A program made the position numbers and the translations under genes. Source: Flammeovirgaceae bacterium 311 (lineage in GTDB: Bacteria > Bacteroidota > Bacteroidia > Cytophagales > Cyclobacteriaceae). From it: 64,000 nt of DNA. The stretch covers positions 6,092,001 through 6,156,000 of the forward strand of contig CP004371.1 of the NCBI GenBank assembly GCA_000597885.1, given 5' to 3'. Below are positions 19,691 through 34,600 of the stretch, in pieces; the first letter of the stretch is position 1; every line of letters begins with the position of its first letter. Under the pieces are notes generated by a model. The model saw nothing but the letters and a program-made list of their open reading frames with translations. It ran no database searches and was not told the origin of the DNA.

Positions 19691-24189
<4,499 letters not shown>

Positions 24190-24190
<1 letters not shown>

Positions 24191-25605
24191 TGGGAAAAAT
24201 AGATGGATTCCTTGTCTATGACCGGGAGCTGCCGCTGGTACGCGACCCAAAGGAAAGAGTAAAAGATTCAAAAGAAATATATCAGGATTTTCCTGAAGAT
24301 AAAACACAGCAGCAGGCAGCCCGCTGTATGGACTGCGGTGTGCCTTTCTGTCATCAGGGCTGCCCGCTGGGCAACCTGATCCCGGATTTCAATGATGCCG
24401 TGTACGAAGGTGAGTGGGAGCGTGCTGCAAAGGTACTTTTCAAAACAAATAACTTCCCGGAATTTACCGGTCGTATTTGCCCTGCACCCTGCGAGTCGAG
24501 CTGCGTGTTGTCTATCAACAAACCGGCCGTTACGATCGAGCATATAGAAAAATCAATTGCCGAGAAGGCCTTTGAGCTGGGACTGGTAAAACCGCAGATT
24601 CCAAAAAGCAGAACCGGCTATGCAGTAGCAGTAGTGGGTTCAGGCCCTGCAGGCATGGCTGCTGCTGCACAGCTTAACCAGGCCGGCCACAGGGTGGTGG
24701 TATTTGAGCGCGACGATAAGGCCGGTGGCCTGTTGCGTTATGGCATTCCTGATTTCAAGCTTGAAAAATATACCATTGACCGCCGCCTGGCCATTATGGA
24801 GCAGGAGGGTATAGAGTTTCGCTATGGAATTGAAATTGGCAAAAATATTACCCTGGAGCAGTTAAATGCAGATTACGATGCTGTGTTACTGTGCATCGGT
24901 TCTACCAAGCCAAGAGCACTCTCAATTCCGGGCACTGAGTTCAAAGGAGTACATTTTGCCATGGAATACCTTTCGCTGCAAAACCGCAAAGTTGCCGGCG
25001 AAACTATTCCCGAAGCAGTAGACATCGACGCACGCGATAAGCATGTGCTGGTGATTGGCGGAGGCGATACGGGTTCAGACTGTGTGGGCACTGCTAACCG
25101 GCAGTTTGCCAAATCAATCACACAGCTGCAGTACCGCCCCATGCCATCGATGGAGCGTAGCCCGGACAACCCATGGCCAGAGTGGCCCATGACCTACTCG
25201 TCTTCAAGCTCCCACCAGGAAGGCTGCGAGCGTAGCTGGGGCTGGCTTACAAAAGAATTCATTGCCGACGAAAATGGTCAGGTTACCGGTCTGAAGGTGG
25301 TGGAGCTGGAGTGGAAGAACCCTAAGGAGTACAGCATTATTCCTGAAAGTGAGAAGATACTCCCCTGTGACCTGGCTTTTATAGCCATTGGTTACGAGCG
25401 CCCGGCACATGATGCCTTCACGGTAAACTTCCCCTTTGAGCTGGATAATCGTGGTAACTTTGCCCTTAACGACTGGCAAACCAGTGTAAGAGGCATTTTC
25501 TCTGCAGGCGATGCTTACCGGGGCCAGTCACTGGTGGTATGGGCTATTGCCGACGGGCGTAATGCCGCTGCTGCTATAGATCAGTACCTGCTAAGCCAGG
25601 AGTAA
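24190..25605 (+). CDS. gltD: Glutamate synthase small subunit
   Basis: GltD passes electrons from NAD(P)H through FAD and iron-sulfur clusters to GltB. The 471-residue protein has the N-terminal cluster cysteines CMDCGVPFCHQGCPLGN and CPAPCESSC. The FAD site is VVGSGPAGMAAAAQLNQAG (about 147-165), and the nucleotide-binding loop is VIGGGDTGSDCVG (about 288-300). A C-terminal FAD motif GIFSAGDAYRGQSLV completes the fold. The A of its ATG is the last base of the gltB TGA (TGATG), which indicates translational coupling of the two subunits. A hairpin terminator follows. Confidence 0.97.
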
Positions 25606-25638
25606 TAGATTTTCATTTCCAACCTAAACCAACCAACC

Positions 25639-25673
25639 AAAAGGCCTGCAGCTAATAGTTGCGGGTCTTTTTT
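25639..25673 (+). terminator. Terminator of gltBD
   Basis: A 12-bp stem (25639-25650 with 25660-25671, including G-U pairs) encloses a 9-nt loop and ends in a run of six T residues. It lies 34 nt after the gltD stop. Confidence 0.75.
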
Positions 25674-25975
25674 CTGCTCTCTGACTGATCAGGTTTCCAG
25701 GAGTCTTTTGCGGCGGCTGTGTAAGTTGTTGCAGATGTGGTGTGGGTTAATCATTGTCAGCGCCTACCGCACAGCCCGATCACAGGAATAAATAAATGCG
25801 AATAGTAGCAGTATATGATCCATTCACGTAAATTGTGGGTTTATGTGAAGGTGTAATACACTATTACTAAAAGGCATGGCCCCGCAGCAGTTGCTTTGCA
25901 TAAAATAGAATTCAAAACCTTATACATCCAGTCAGGGTTAATTATTGAAGGATCAAACAGTATTTTGTACTACCC
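25674..25975. other. 302-bp region before the desaturase gene
   Basis: After the gltBD terminator this stretch holds no open frame that looks real. It should contain the desaturase promoter. The nearest -7-like element is TATTTTG at 25961-25967, too close to the ATG to be convincing, so I do not assign it. Confidence 0.45.
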
Positions 25976-26962
25976 ATGATTAAATTAGCTTATAGCAGAT
26001 TAGAGGTTATGCGCCACCTCGAGGGTTTTGTAGAGGAAGGAATTGAGAAGTTTCTGAAAACAGTAGAAAAGAGCTGGCAGCCAGCCGATTTGCTACCCGA
26101 TGCTACACAGGAAAATTTTTTTGAAAAAGTAAAATACCTGCAGGAAAGCGCCCGGGAGCTGCCCTATGATTTTTGGGCAGTATTAATTGGGGACACCGTT
26201 ACAGAAGAGGCACTGCCTACCTACGAAGCCTGGCTGATGTCTATTGAGGGAATTCAGCAGGAAAAAGACAGCGCCTGGAAAGAATGGGTGAGGAAATGGT
26301 CTGCTGAAGAAAACCGCCATGGCGACCTGCTTAATCGTTATCTCTATTTATCCGGCAGGGTAAACATGAGGGAAGTAGAGGCCTCTACCCAATACCTGAT
26401 TGCCGATGGGTTTGATTTGCAGACAGCTGGCGATCCTTATCGTAGCTTTATTTATACCAGCTTTCAGGAGCTGGCCACCAATATGTCGCATGGCAGGGTA
26501 GCAGCCCTGGCTAAAAATGCCGACAATGCCGATCTGGCCAGAATATGTGCCATTATTGCCGGAGATGAGATGCGCCATGCCCGGGCATACCAGTCTTTTG
26601 TACAGAAGATCTTTGAGGTAGATCCTAATGAAATGATGCTGGCTTTTGAAGATATGATGCGGAAAAAGATAGTAATGCCAGCCCACCTGCTGCGGGAAAC
26701 CGGTGGACAGATAGGCAGTACGTTCGATCACTTCTCCAATGCAGCCCAGCGACTGGGGGTTTACACCACCCACGACTACATCCAGATTCTTCAAAAGCTG
26801 ATCAAAGGCTGGGATATAGAGCGTATTGGAGACCTGAACGATAAAGGGGAAAAAGCCAGGGACTATCTGATGGCCTTACCCGATCGCCTGAAGCGGATAG
26901 CGGACCGAATGAAACTCCCGCAGCTTGATTATGAGTTCAGCTGGATAGGAAAACGTTATTAA
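25976..26962 (+). CDS. Soluble acyl-ACP desaturase (stearoyl-ACP desaturase family)
   Basis: The 328-residue protein belongs to the soluble di-iron desaturases that put a cis double bond into acyl-ACP chains, as in plant plastids and mycobacterial DesA. The two ExxH iron-binding motifs are present: EENRH (about residues 110-114) and DEMRH (about 198-202). Other family features are YDFWAVLIGD, WSAEENRHGDLLNRYLYLSG shortened here to HGDLLNRYL, and FVDxDIFE-like acidic patches. No membrane segments are seen, unlike DesK-type enzymes. Electron donors are not encoded nearby. The gene is single, with a strong terminator 54 nt after its stop. Confidence 0.93.
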   Translation: MIKLAYSRLEVMRHLEGFVEEGIEKFLKTVEKSWQPADLLPDATQENFFEKVKYLQESARELPYDFWAVLIGDTVTEEALPTYEAWLMSIEGIQQEKDSAWKEWVRKWSAEENRHGDLLNRYLYLSGRVNMREVEASTQYLIADGFDLQTAGDPYRSFIYTSFQELATNMSHGRVAALAKNADNADLARICAIIAGDEMRHARAYQSFVQKIFEVDPNEMMLAFEDMMRKKIVMPAHLLRETGGQIGSTFDHFSNAAQRLGVYTTHDYIQILQKLIKGWDIERIGDLNDKGEKARDYLMALPDRLKRIADRMKLPQLDYEFSWIGKRY

Positions 26963-27015
26963 GCCTCCGAGACAAACACAATTCATCCTGAATTTTGAAG
27001 AGATTAGTTCTACTT

Positions 27016-27050
27016 AAAAGGCCCCTGAGATTACTTCAGGGGCCTTTTTT
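27016..27050. terminator. Strong terminator after the desaturase, probably bidirectional
   Basis: A perfect 13-bp stem (27016-27028 with 27036-27048) has a 7-nt loop and a T-run to 27050. The A-run at the left also gives a short U-run for the convergent sensor gene, so it may serve both strands. Confidence 0.9.
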
Positions 27051-27115
27051 AAATTAACTTATGTAAGATTCCGGATGATGCGTATTCAGGCAATTTGTAT
27101 GAGCAGTTATTAGGC

Positions 27116-29098
27116 TTAGAAGTTTTGCTTCCCTTGCTGTAGCAGCATATTTTCCCGCCTTAGCTCCTGTATCGTTCTGTTCATTTCTTCCTGCGTAGCC
27201 TGCAGTTCTTCCTGGTTTTGCAGAAGCTCTTCTTCAGTGGCACGTTTCTCTTCTGTTATCTGACGGGCTTCTTCCAGCAGATGGATGGTTGTTTCATTTA
27301 CCTGTACAGTAGATAAGGTTAAGGCGATGTTTTCACAAACCTTCTCCACAAAATCAATCTGGTACTGCTCAAGTGTATGGAAGAAGGCCAGCTCAAGGGC
27401 GCCTACTACTTCATCGTTAACTTTAAGCGGCATGATCAGGATAGACCTGGGGTTGGCATCGCCCAGACCGGAGGTGATGTTGATATAATTTGCAGGCACG
27501 TCGGTGAGGTATACATAATCTTTTTCCAGCACCGCCTGTCCTATAAGTCCTTCTCCAATCTCAAATCTGGCATCCCTGTAGCGTCTGCGGTTCCAGGCAT
27601 AGGTAGCCACCAGCTCCAGGTACTTTTCGCTGCCTTCTCCGGAAATAATAAACATACTGCCCTGGTTCGCCTTCAGGTACTTCACCAGCTCAGTCAGAAC
27701 CGAATTTGCCAGCGTTTCATAATTATCATTGTTGGTTCGGAGTATGTCTCCGAATTTAGCAATCCCTTCTGTAGTCCAGCTCCTTTTTTTATCTTCTTCG
27801 GCAACTGCTTTGAGGTTATCGCGCATGGACAGCAGCGCATGCCCCAGCACATCTTTGTCACTTAGTGCCGTAAATTCTGCCTGCAGGTTTCCCTGCCCGA
27901 TCTGGTTGGCAAATTCAGTTGTTTTTCTAAGCCCAGCCATGAGGGTCTCAAAGGCATGGCTCATCTGGCCAATCTCGTCTTTGCCTGCGTTTACCTTTTC
28001 AGCCGTAAGATCGCCTTCTGATACCCTTTGGGTAATTCGCACCATTGTGTCAAGGGGCCTGAGTAGTTTCTGCACCACCGCAAACAGGATTACAAGAGAG
28101 GTGATCAGCAGTAAGGCACTGATGTAAATCATTTTCCACATCTGCGAATTAGCTTCTGCCAGGATCAGTTCAGAAGGTATTTGCAGGCTTACCTGCCAGG
28201 GGGTGGTGCTGTTACCAATGTATACAGGAGTATTCACTTTCAGATAAGCATCTGTAAAAATACTCTCTTCTTCGCCTTTTGTAAGGGCAGCCAGCTGCCC
28301 CTTTTCATCAGGGAAAATTTTCTCCAGCTTTTTTCCAATAAGGGTGTCGCTTTGGGTAGATGCGGCTATTGTGCCATTATGAGAAATAATGGTGATATGC
28401 GCTTTGCCATCGTAGAGATTAGAACTTTTCACCATGCTCTGCATCCAGTCGCTGGCAATATCAATACCTGCCAGCCCGTAAAACTTTTTATTATGCAGTA
28501 CCGGTGCTACAATGGTGATCAGGGAAATTTTGCTGCCATTAACTGTATAGGTTACAGGGTCGATGATTACTTCTGCACCTGTTTTTTTAGGGATCATATA
28601 ATAAGCATCCTTGTCATATCCCTGGGTGGTTTCTACCAGTATTTGTCCGCCATCTTTAAACCAGTAGGGGATAAACCTGCCGCTGCCATCATGGGCTGCA
28701 TCGAAGTCTGCGTGTTCTGCATCTTTCCCATCAAAGGCGTTTGGCTCCCAGCTGGTGTTGGCACCATAAAAAGAACTGTTCTGGATCAGTACTTCCCTTA
28801 AAATAGCATGTGCGCCATCTCTGGTAAGCGGCAGCGGGTTTTGCTCTGCCTTGATGCTCGCAAAGGTCTGGGCAAGGGTTCTGGCAGAGGTGAGGCCCTT
28901 TTCTATTTCTGCTTTTACCTGCCCGGCATAATCGCGGGCAATGGCAGTACCGCTTTCGTGTGCTGCTTTAATGGCCTGGTTGCGGGCCGAGGTGGTGGTG
29001 TAGATGATCAGGATACAGGAAGTAATGAAGGTGCAGAGGCCAATAACCAAGCCAAGTTTAGACCTCATGGACGTAAAACCAGTAAAAGTTTTTATCAT
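27116..29098 (-). CDS. dCache-HAMP-GAF membrane sensor without an output domain
   Basis: I start it at ATG 29098 (660 residues); the frame extends ten codons to a GTG at 29128. A membrane helix (LGLVIGLCTFITSCILIIYT) is followed by a periplasmic double-Cache domain of about 270 residues with NTSWEPNAFDG, KDAYYMIP and YGLAGIDI. A second helix, IYISALLLITSLVILFAVVQKLL, is cut here to LLLITSLVILFAVV. A HAMP domain, a second degenerate HAMP-like segment, a GAF domain (with GEGLIGQAVLEKDYVYLTDV and SGLGDANPRSIL) and a C-terminal coiled coil follow. There is no kinase, methyl-accepting, cyclase or EAL module. The GAF domain resembles that of the poly-HAMP kinase. It may signal through a partner protein; which one is unknown. 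Confidence 0.88.
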   Translation of the reverse strand: MIKTFTGFTSMRSKLGLVIGLCTFITSCILIIYTTTSARNQAIKAAHESGTAIARDYAGQVKAEIEKGLTSARTLAQTFASIKAEQNPLPLTRDGAHAILREVLIQNSSFYGANTSWEPNAFDGKDAEHADFDAAHDGSGRFIPYWFKDGGQILVETTQGYDKDAYYMIPKKTGAEVIIDPVTYTVNGSKISLITIVAPVLHNKKFYGLAGIDIASDWMQSMVKSSNLYDGKAHITIISHNGTIAASTQSDTLIGKKLEKIFPDEKGQLAALTKGEEESIFTDAYLKVNTPVYIGNSTTPWQVSLQIPSELILAEANSQMWKMIYISALLLITSLVILFAVVQKLLRPLDTMVRITQRVSEGDLTAEKVNAGKDEIGQMSHAFETLMAGLRKTTEFANQIGQGNLQAEFTALSDKDVLGHALLSMRDNLKAVAEEDKKRSWTTEGIAKFGDILRTNNDNYETLANSVLTELVKYLKANQGSMFIISGEGSEKYLELVATYAWNRRRYRDARFEIGEGLIGQAVLEKDYVYLTDVPANYINITSGLGDANPRSILIMPLKVNDEVVGALELAFFHTLEQYQIDFVEKVCENIALTLSTVQVNETTIHLLEEARQITEEKRATEEELLQNQEELQATQEEMNRTIQELRRENMLLQQGKQNF

Positions 29099-29449
29099 AG
29101 GAGTGAAGCTTTTTAACAGAGGAGCCACTGGCAGAAAGGAATACCAGTACTTTTATTCAATTATTCCTTGTAATATTTCAAAGGTAGAAATTAACGATTA
29201 GCATATAAGATAGATGTAAGTTAATATTAGATTTTAAAGCTGTATTCTGCTTGAATATGCAATTGCGAGCCGGGATTTTGATGCTAAAGCAGAAATACGG
29301 GCATAATAATCAAGAGATATTGCCTGTATAAATGTGCTGTTTTGGAAAAACAGGTAGAAAAAAATAGGTGCTGATCCTGTTTTTCAGGTAAGGGCCTGGG
29401 AGTATTAAGCATAATAAAGGGGGTTAGTAAAGGGTATTCCCTTAGGCTT
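29099..29449. other. 351-bp region between the sensor and LytTR genes
   Basis: This AT-rich stretch holds the promoter side of the leftward sensor and the 3' side of the LytTR operon. A short hairpin aaggg-tatt-ccctt at 29434-29447 could be a weak terminator for the LytS/LytTR operon. No gene is visible. Confidence 0.5.
29179..29186 (-). promoter_or_regulatory. -7 promoter element for the dCache sensor
   Basis: CAAAGGTA on the plus strand reads TACCTTTG leftward, an exact TAnnTTTG. The -33 TTG is not evident. The predicted leader before ATG 29098 is about 75 nt. Confidence 0.4.
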
Positions 29450-30175
29450 TTAATTTGCACCTGCTTTGTTCAGAATAGAATTCTTTACTTCCTTCTGAAA
29501 GATTCTGCCAATGGGCAGGGCTTTGGGACCAACATAAAGCTTTGTTCCGGAAATGGAGCTTATCTTTTCGCAGGAAACTGTAAAGGAGCGGTGAATGCGT
29601 AAAAATTTTTCGGCAGGCAGCTGGCTGGTAAACTGGCTCAGGTTCTGGTGCACGATCAGGTCTTCATAGATGGTTTTTATCCGGATGTAATCCTTGAGGC
29701 TCTCGATGTAGAGGATATCAGCATGTTGTACTTTGATATTTTTCTTGTCGGCCCGCACAAAAATATAATCCTCCGGCTCTGGCTGCTGAACTGCTCCGGC
29801 CAGTGGTTTATCCAGTTGCTGCAGATGGCTGGTGGCCTTGTCAATGGCTTTCATAAAACGGGGGAAGGCAACCGGTTTTACCAGGTAATCGAGTACATCC
29901 AGCTCAAAACTCTCAACCGCATACTCCCTGTAGGCGGTAGTTACAATAACAGCCGGTGGCTGATCCAGGTTTTTGATGAAATCAATACCGCTTAACCCGG
30001 GTAGGTTGATATCCAGAAAGAGCAGCTGCACCGGGTTGGTACTAAGATAATTAAAGGCATCTATTGCGCTTTCGAAGGTATAGACTACTTCAAAGGCATT
30101 GAAATGGCTCAGGTGGGTTTTAATGACGTTGATGGCCAGGGGCTCATCGTCAATGATCAGGCATTTAAACTTCAT
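29450..30175 (-). CDS. LytTR-family response regulator
   Basis: The 241-residue protein has a receiver domain (1-120) with the acidic pair IIDDEP, phosphoacceptor Asp55 in LFLDINLPGLSG, TTAY and VKP. A LytTR DNA-binding domain follows (about 140-238), with FVRADKKNIKVQHADILYIE shortened to DILYIESLKDYI and RIHRSFTVS. LytTR proteins bind pairs of 9-bp direct repeats. It overlaps the upstream sensor kinase gene by 11 nt and is surely its partner. The four candidate binding motifs in front of susC make the amino-sugar locus its likely target. Confidence 0.95.
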   Translation of the reverse strand: MKFKCLIIDDEPLAINVIKTHLSHFNAFEVVYTFESAIDAFNYLSTNPVQLLFLDINLPGLSGIDFIKNLDQPPAVIVTTAYREYAVESFELDVLDYLVKPVAFPRFMKAIDKATSHLQQLDKPLAGAVQQPEPEDYIFVRADKKNIKVQHADILYIESLKDYIRIKTIYEDLIVHQNLSQFTSQLPAEKFLRIHRSFTVSCEKISSISGTKLYVGPKALPIGRIFQKEVKNSILNKAGAN

Positions 30176-31292
30176 CGAGCTTAACTTTTAGTGAAACAGT
30201 GAAGGACTCTGCAGATTCCTGGATTTCCAGATCAAAGTTATGATCATAGATCAGCTCCAGCCTGCGCCGCGTATTCTGGATGCCAATACCGGAGCCTTTG
30301 TGGAAAATGCCGGCTTTGCCGCCGGCATGAGGTTCGCGGTTGCGCAGGTTCCAGATCGTGAAAAACAGATGTTCATCCTTTACAGCCAGCCTGATGCGCA
30401 GTGGAATGCAGCCATTGCGTACCTGAATGCCATGTTTAAAACTGTTTTCGATGAACGGAATCAGAATGAGCGGGGGCACGTATTTATCTTCCAGCACACC
30501 CTCTACCTCAAAGGCTACATCCAGTTTGTCACCATAGCGCAGTGTTTCCAGGTCAATATAATTCTGAATGTGCTTTACCTCTACCAGGAGCTCAATGCGA
30601 GGCTTATTGCCGTTGTAGATAACATGGCTCATGAGTTCAGAAAGCTTCAGTACGGTATCAGGCGCCCTGTCTGATTTATCGAGCGTAAGCGAATAGAGGT
30701 TGTTCAGGGTGTTGAAGAAAAAATGCGGTTGTACCTGGGAGCGCAGAAAGGAGAGTTCTGTTTCGTGGTTGCGCCGCTCCAGCTCCCGGTTCAGCTTCTG
30801 GGTCTCCACCCAGTCAAAACCCAGTTTGATAGCCGTGGTAAGCCCCACTACATATATCTCGCCGATAAATACAGCCAGCACATAGTTCAGGTTAAAAAGC
30901 GACTCCTGCTTAACGGTAGACTCCCGCCAGATATCGGTTGTTACAAACTCATAGGTAAGTACAATACGCAGCAGGGAAAGGGCCAGCACCGCTGTAAACA
31001 GGATGAGGACGTACATAGACAAATTAGTTCTCAGGAAGCGGGGCAGCAGAAAATAGAGGTTAAAGTACACCAGCATTATATGGATGGGGAACTCTACCAG
31101 GTTCGATTTGAGGGAGTATACATAATCGTCGAAGTAGCTGCCCCAGCGCATGGTGTTCAGCAAAAAATAGAGCAGCCAGAAGCTAATGTGGTAGAAGAGG
31201 GGGGTCTTCAGCAGACTGCCTGAACGCCATTTGCCGGATTCCAGCCTTATGGTTGCTTTGGAGTCAAGAGATATGTCTGCAGGAGTATGCAT
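30165..31292 (-). CDS. LytS-type sensor histidine kinase
   Basis: The 375-residue membrane kinase has four hydrophobic segments in the first 155 residues (for example HISFWLLYFLLN and MYVLILFTAVLALSLL). A short coiled linker follows, then the His_kinase domain with QVQPHFFFNTLNNLYSL (His190), and an ATPase domain with PPLILIPFIENSFKHG and GSGIGIQNTRRRL. This is the usual Bacteroidota LytS/YehU type that pairs with a LytTR regulator. There is no extracytoplasmic sensor domain, so the signal may be sensed in the membrane. It is divergent from susC across 313 bp and overlaps its regulator gene. Confidence 0.94.
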   Translation of the reverse strand: MHTPADISLDSKATIRLESGKWRSGSLLKTPLFYHISFWLLYFLLNTMRWGSYFDDYVYSLKSNLVEFPIHIMLVYFNLYFLLPRFLRTNLSMYVLILFTAVLALSLLRIVLTYEFVTTDIWRESTVKQESLFNLNYVLAVFIGEIYVVGLTTAIKLGFDWVETQKLNRELERRNHETELSFLRSQVQPHFFFNTLNNLYSLTLDKSDRAPDTVLKLSELMSHVIYNGNKPRIELLVEVKHIQNYIDLETLRYGDKLDVAFEVEGVLEDKYVPPLILIPFIENSFKHGIQVRNGCIPLRIRLAVKDEHLFFTIWNLRNREPHAGGKAGIFHKGSGIGIQNTRRRLELIYDHNFDLEIQESAESFTVSLKVKLDEV

Positions 31293-31605
31293 GAATGCTG
31301 TTCATGAATATACTTAAATATAAGCAAGATGTAAGAATATAGTAAATCCTAAAGTTTTAAGACTGATTTCTGGCGTCGCCTGCATGCATGATACTGCTTC
31401 TCAGTTATAAAAAACAACGTCTATTTTTAAAATGGGTACCCGGTTTTTGCTTTTTCAACCGTTTGCAAGCGCCCAGAATACCCTTTGGCTGTATCGCATT
31501 TCGCCGTTTGGCTACAAAATTATGCTGTTCGGCTAAAAAACAGGATTAAATTTTAAAGATGTAAGAATTTCTTCCAATTTGATCACAGAAATCAATCACC
31601 CACCT
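31293..31605. other. Divergent control region between lytS and susC
   Basis: This 313-bp region lies between the starts of the sensor kinase gene and susC. Its right half holds the four LytTR-like motifs listed separately. Next to susC is a TAAATTTT element (31547-31554) that is a poor -7 match, as expected for an activator-dependent promoter. No gene is visible. Confidence 0.6.
31458..31532 (+). promoter_or_regulatory. Array of four LytTR-like half-sites upstream of susC
   Basis: Four 9-bp motifs occur in the same orientation: ACCGTTTGC (31458-31466), ACCCTTTGG (31480-31488), GCCGTTTGG (31503-31511) and GCTGTTCGG (31524-31532). Start-to-start spacings are 22, 23 and 21 bp. The published LytTR consensus is [TA][AC][CA]GTTN[AG][TG] as direct repeats separated by 12-13 bp. 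The last pair has exactly a 12-bp spacer, and each site matches seven or eight of nine positions. They end about 74 bp before the susC ATG, a normal place for an activator. Binding by the adjacent LytTR regulator is inferred. Confidence 0.6.
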
Positions 31606-34600
31606 ATGGAAAAGCTTTTACATATCTTCTTTCTGGCCTTGCTGTTTGGGCTGGCAGCCTTGCCGCCCGCCCATGCACAGCTGGCTGTAAGCGGCAGAGT
31701 GCTGGAAACAAAGTCTGCACAGCCATTGCCTGGCGTTACTGTTTTGGTAAAGGGAACTTCTACCGGTACTGTTACTGATGTAGATGGCAGGTTTTCGCTT
31801 GCTGTGCCAAATGCTGCTACAGTACTGGTTTTTTCTTTTGTAGGATATAATGTGGAGGAGGTGCCTGTTGGGAACAACACCACTTTTACCGTTAGCCTTA
31901 TTGAAAGTGTAGACCAGCTGGAAGAATTGGTGGTAACTGCCCTGGGTATCGAAAAAGACACCCGGGGCCTGGCCTACACCACCCAGCAGCTTGGCGGAGA
32001 AGAACTCACCCGGGCAAAAGATCCCAACCTCATGAATTCACTCGCCGGTAAAGTGGCGGGCGTTACCATTAACAGGAGTGCTGCCGGAGTGGGAGGATCA
32101 GTAAAAGTAAACATACGGGGCAACCGTTCGGCCAGTGGAGCCAACCAGCCGCTCTATGTTATAGATGGCATACCCCTGCTTAACAGCAGCCCCTCGCAGC
32201 CCCTTAATGCTTTTGGCGGCGACAGAAACACAGCAGGCCGCGATGGCGGCGATGGCATTGCCAACCTCAATCCCGACGATATAGAAAGCATAAATGTGCT
32301 GAAAGGTGCTTCTGCCTCGGCCCTGTATGGTAGCCAGGCAGCCAATGGCGTGATTGTGATTACTACGAAGCGTGGAAAAAAAGGAGTGTCAAGGATAGAT
32401 TTTTCCTCTAACGTTACCATGGAGCAGCCTATTCTGCTGCAGGATTTTCAGCGCCAGTACGGGCAGCCCCTCAACGACGATGGAAGCCGCAACACCACTT
32501 CGCCCTACAGCTGGGGGCCGGAGCTAAGTGGAAACGAGCCGGTGGTGGATGTGAAAGACTTTTTCAGAACAGGCACCTCCCTGATAAACTCCCTGGCCTT
32601 TACAGGCGGTACCGAGCATGCCCAAACCTATTTTTCCTACGCCAATACTTATTCTGAAGGCATTTTACCTACCAGCGATTTTAAGCGGCACAACTTTACC
32701 CTGCGTCAGTCAACCCAGCTGTTCGACAGTAAGCTTAGGATCGATGCAAACATCAACTACCTGACGCAGAAAGCGCATAACCGCCCCACCAGTGGTTTTT
32801 ATTTCAACCCGCTAACAGGTCTGTACCTGTTTCCGCGTGGTGCAGATTTTAACCAGTACAGTGAAAACTTTGAAGTGGAGAATATAGAGCGGCGGCTGAT
32901 GGGTCAGAACTGGGCCTTTCAGGAGCCTACCCAGCAAAATCCTTACTGGATCCTGAACAGGAACGCCAGCGACGATAACCGTAACAGAATTATTGGTTCG
33001 GCTACACTTAAATACAACATACTGCCCTGGATGAATGTGCAGGGTAGGCTAAGTGTAGACCGGATTTCGGACCTGTTCACCCATAAGATCCATGCTACTT
33101 CTGTGATTACCCCTGAAAACGGCCGCTACATCCGGGAAGAGCAGGTACAGCAGCAGTTTTACGGAGACCTGCTACTGAATGTGAATCAGCAGTTCAATAA
33201 TATTTCCCTCTCGGCCACACTGGGTACCAGCATCAACGATACCCACATACAGGGAGAGACCTTCGACTCCTATAACGAGGGCCTACATTTTGCCAATGTA
33301 TTTACCGTTGCTAACCTGCGCCCCGGCAGCACCATTACCGAGATCAGCAGCAGAAGGCAGCTGCAGGCCGTTTTTGCATCGGCACAGCTAGGCTATAAAG
33401 ATGTGGTATACCTGGACCTCACGGGCCGCAACGACTGGGCTTCCACCCTTGCTTTTACACCTAATGGCTCCTACTTCTACCCATCGGTGGGTACTACATT
33501 TATCCTGAACGAGATGATCACTATGCCTGCTGCAGTTTCGCTGGCCAAACTACGCGCTTCTTATGCCAGTGTGGGTAATGATGTTCCCCTGTTCGTGACC
33601 AATCCCACCCACTACATCAGCCCGGGTGGAAATGCAGATTTTAATACCGAAGCACCTTTTACTGATCTGAAGCCGGAGATTTCTTCCTCCCTGGAGTTTG
33701 GGGCAGATATAGGTCTGTTCAATAACAGACTGGCCCTTAACCTTACCTACTACAACACCCACACCGAAAACCAGTTCTTAAGAATCAGGACCAGCTCCGG
33801 TACCTTATATTCTTACCGTTACATCAATGCCGGCGACATCCAAAATAAAGGGGTGGAAGCTATGCTGAATTATGCACTGGTGAAAAACGACAGGTTCAGC
33901 TGGACTGCCGGCCTTAACTTTTCCAGGAACAAAAACGAGGTGCTGGAGCTAAGCAATGAGCTGGACGATGATATGGTGATCCTGACCGAGCAGGGCAGTA
34001 CCAGCTACTCCAGTGTGCTCAAAGTGGGCGGTTCCTTTGGCGATATATATGGATTTGTGCTCGACAGGGCCGACAATGGCAGCCTCTATGTAACCGAAGA
34101 TGGCACACCGGTGAAGAAACGAAACGAAGATGGTGTGCTGGAACTGGAGCGCCTGGGCAATCCCAATCCTACCTGGCAGCTGGGTGTTAACAACAACATT
34201 TCCTATCGGGGCATCAATCTTGATTTTCTGATCGATGCAAGGGTAGGGGGCGAGGTGGTTTCGCTTACCCAGGCTGTGATGGACCAGTATGGTGTATCGC
34301 AGGCAACGGCAGAGGCCCGCAATGCCGGGGGTATCGATGTGCCGGCCATTGTACAGGAAACCGGCGAACCTTTTGCCGGTAAAATTCCAGCCGATAAGTA
34401 TTACGGCGGCATTGCCGGCCGCGATGGGGTGAGCTCCGAATATGTATACAGCGCCACCAATGTGCGGCTGCGCGAGCTGGCACTTGGCTACCAGTTTCCC
34501 GCCAGCCTGGGCTTTGTGAAAAACCTGCAGCTTTCGTTCGTGGCCCGTAACCTGTTCTTCCTTTACAACGAGGCGCCCTACGATCCGGAAATTTCCATGT

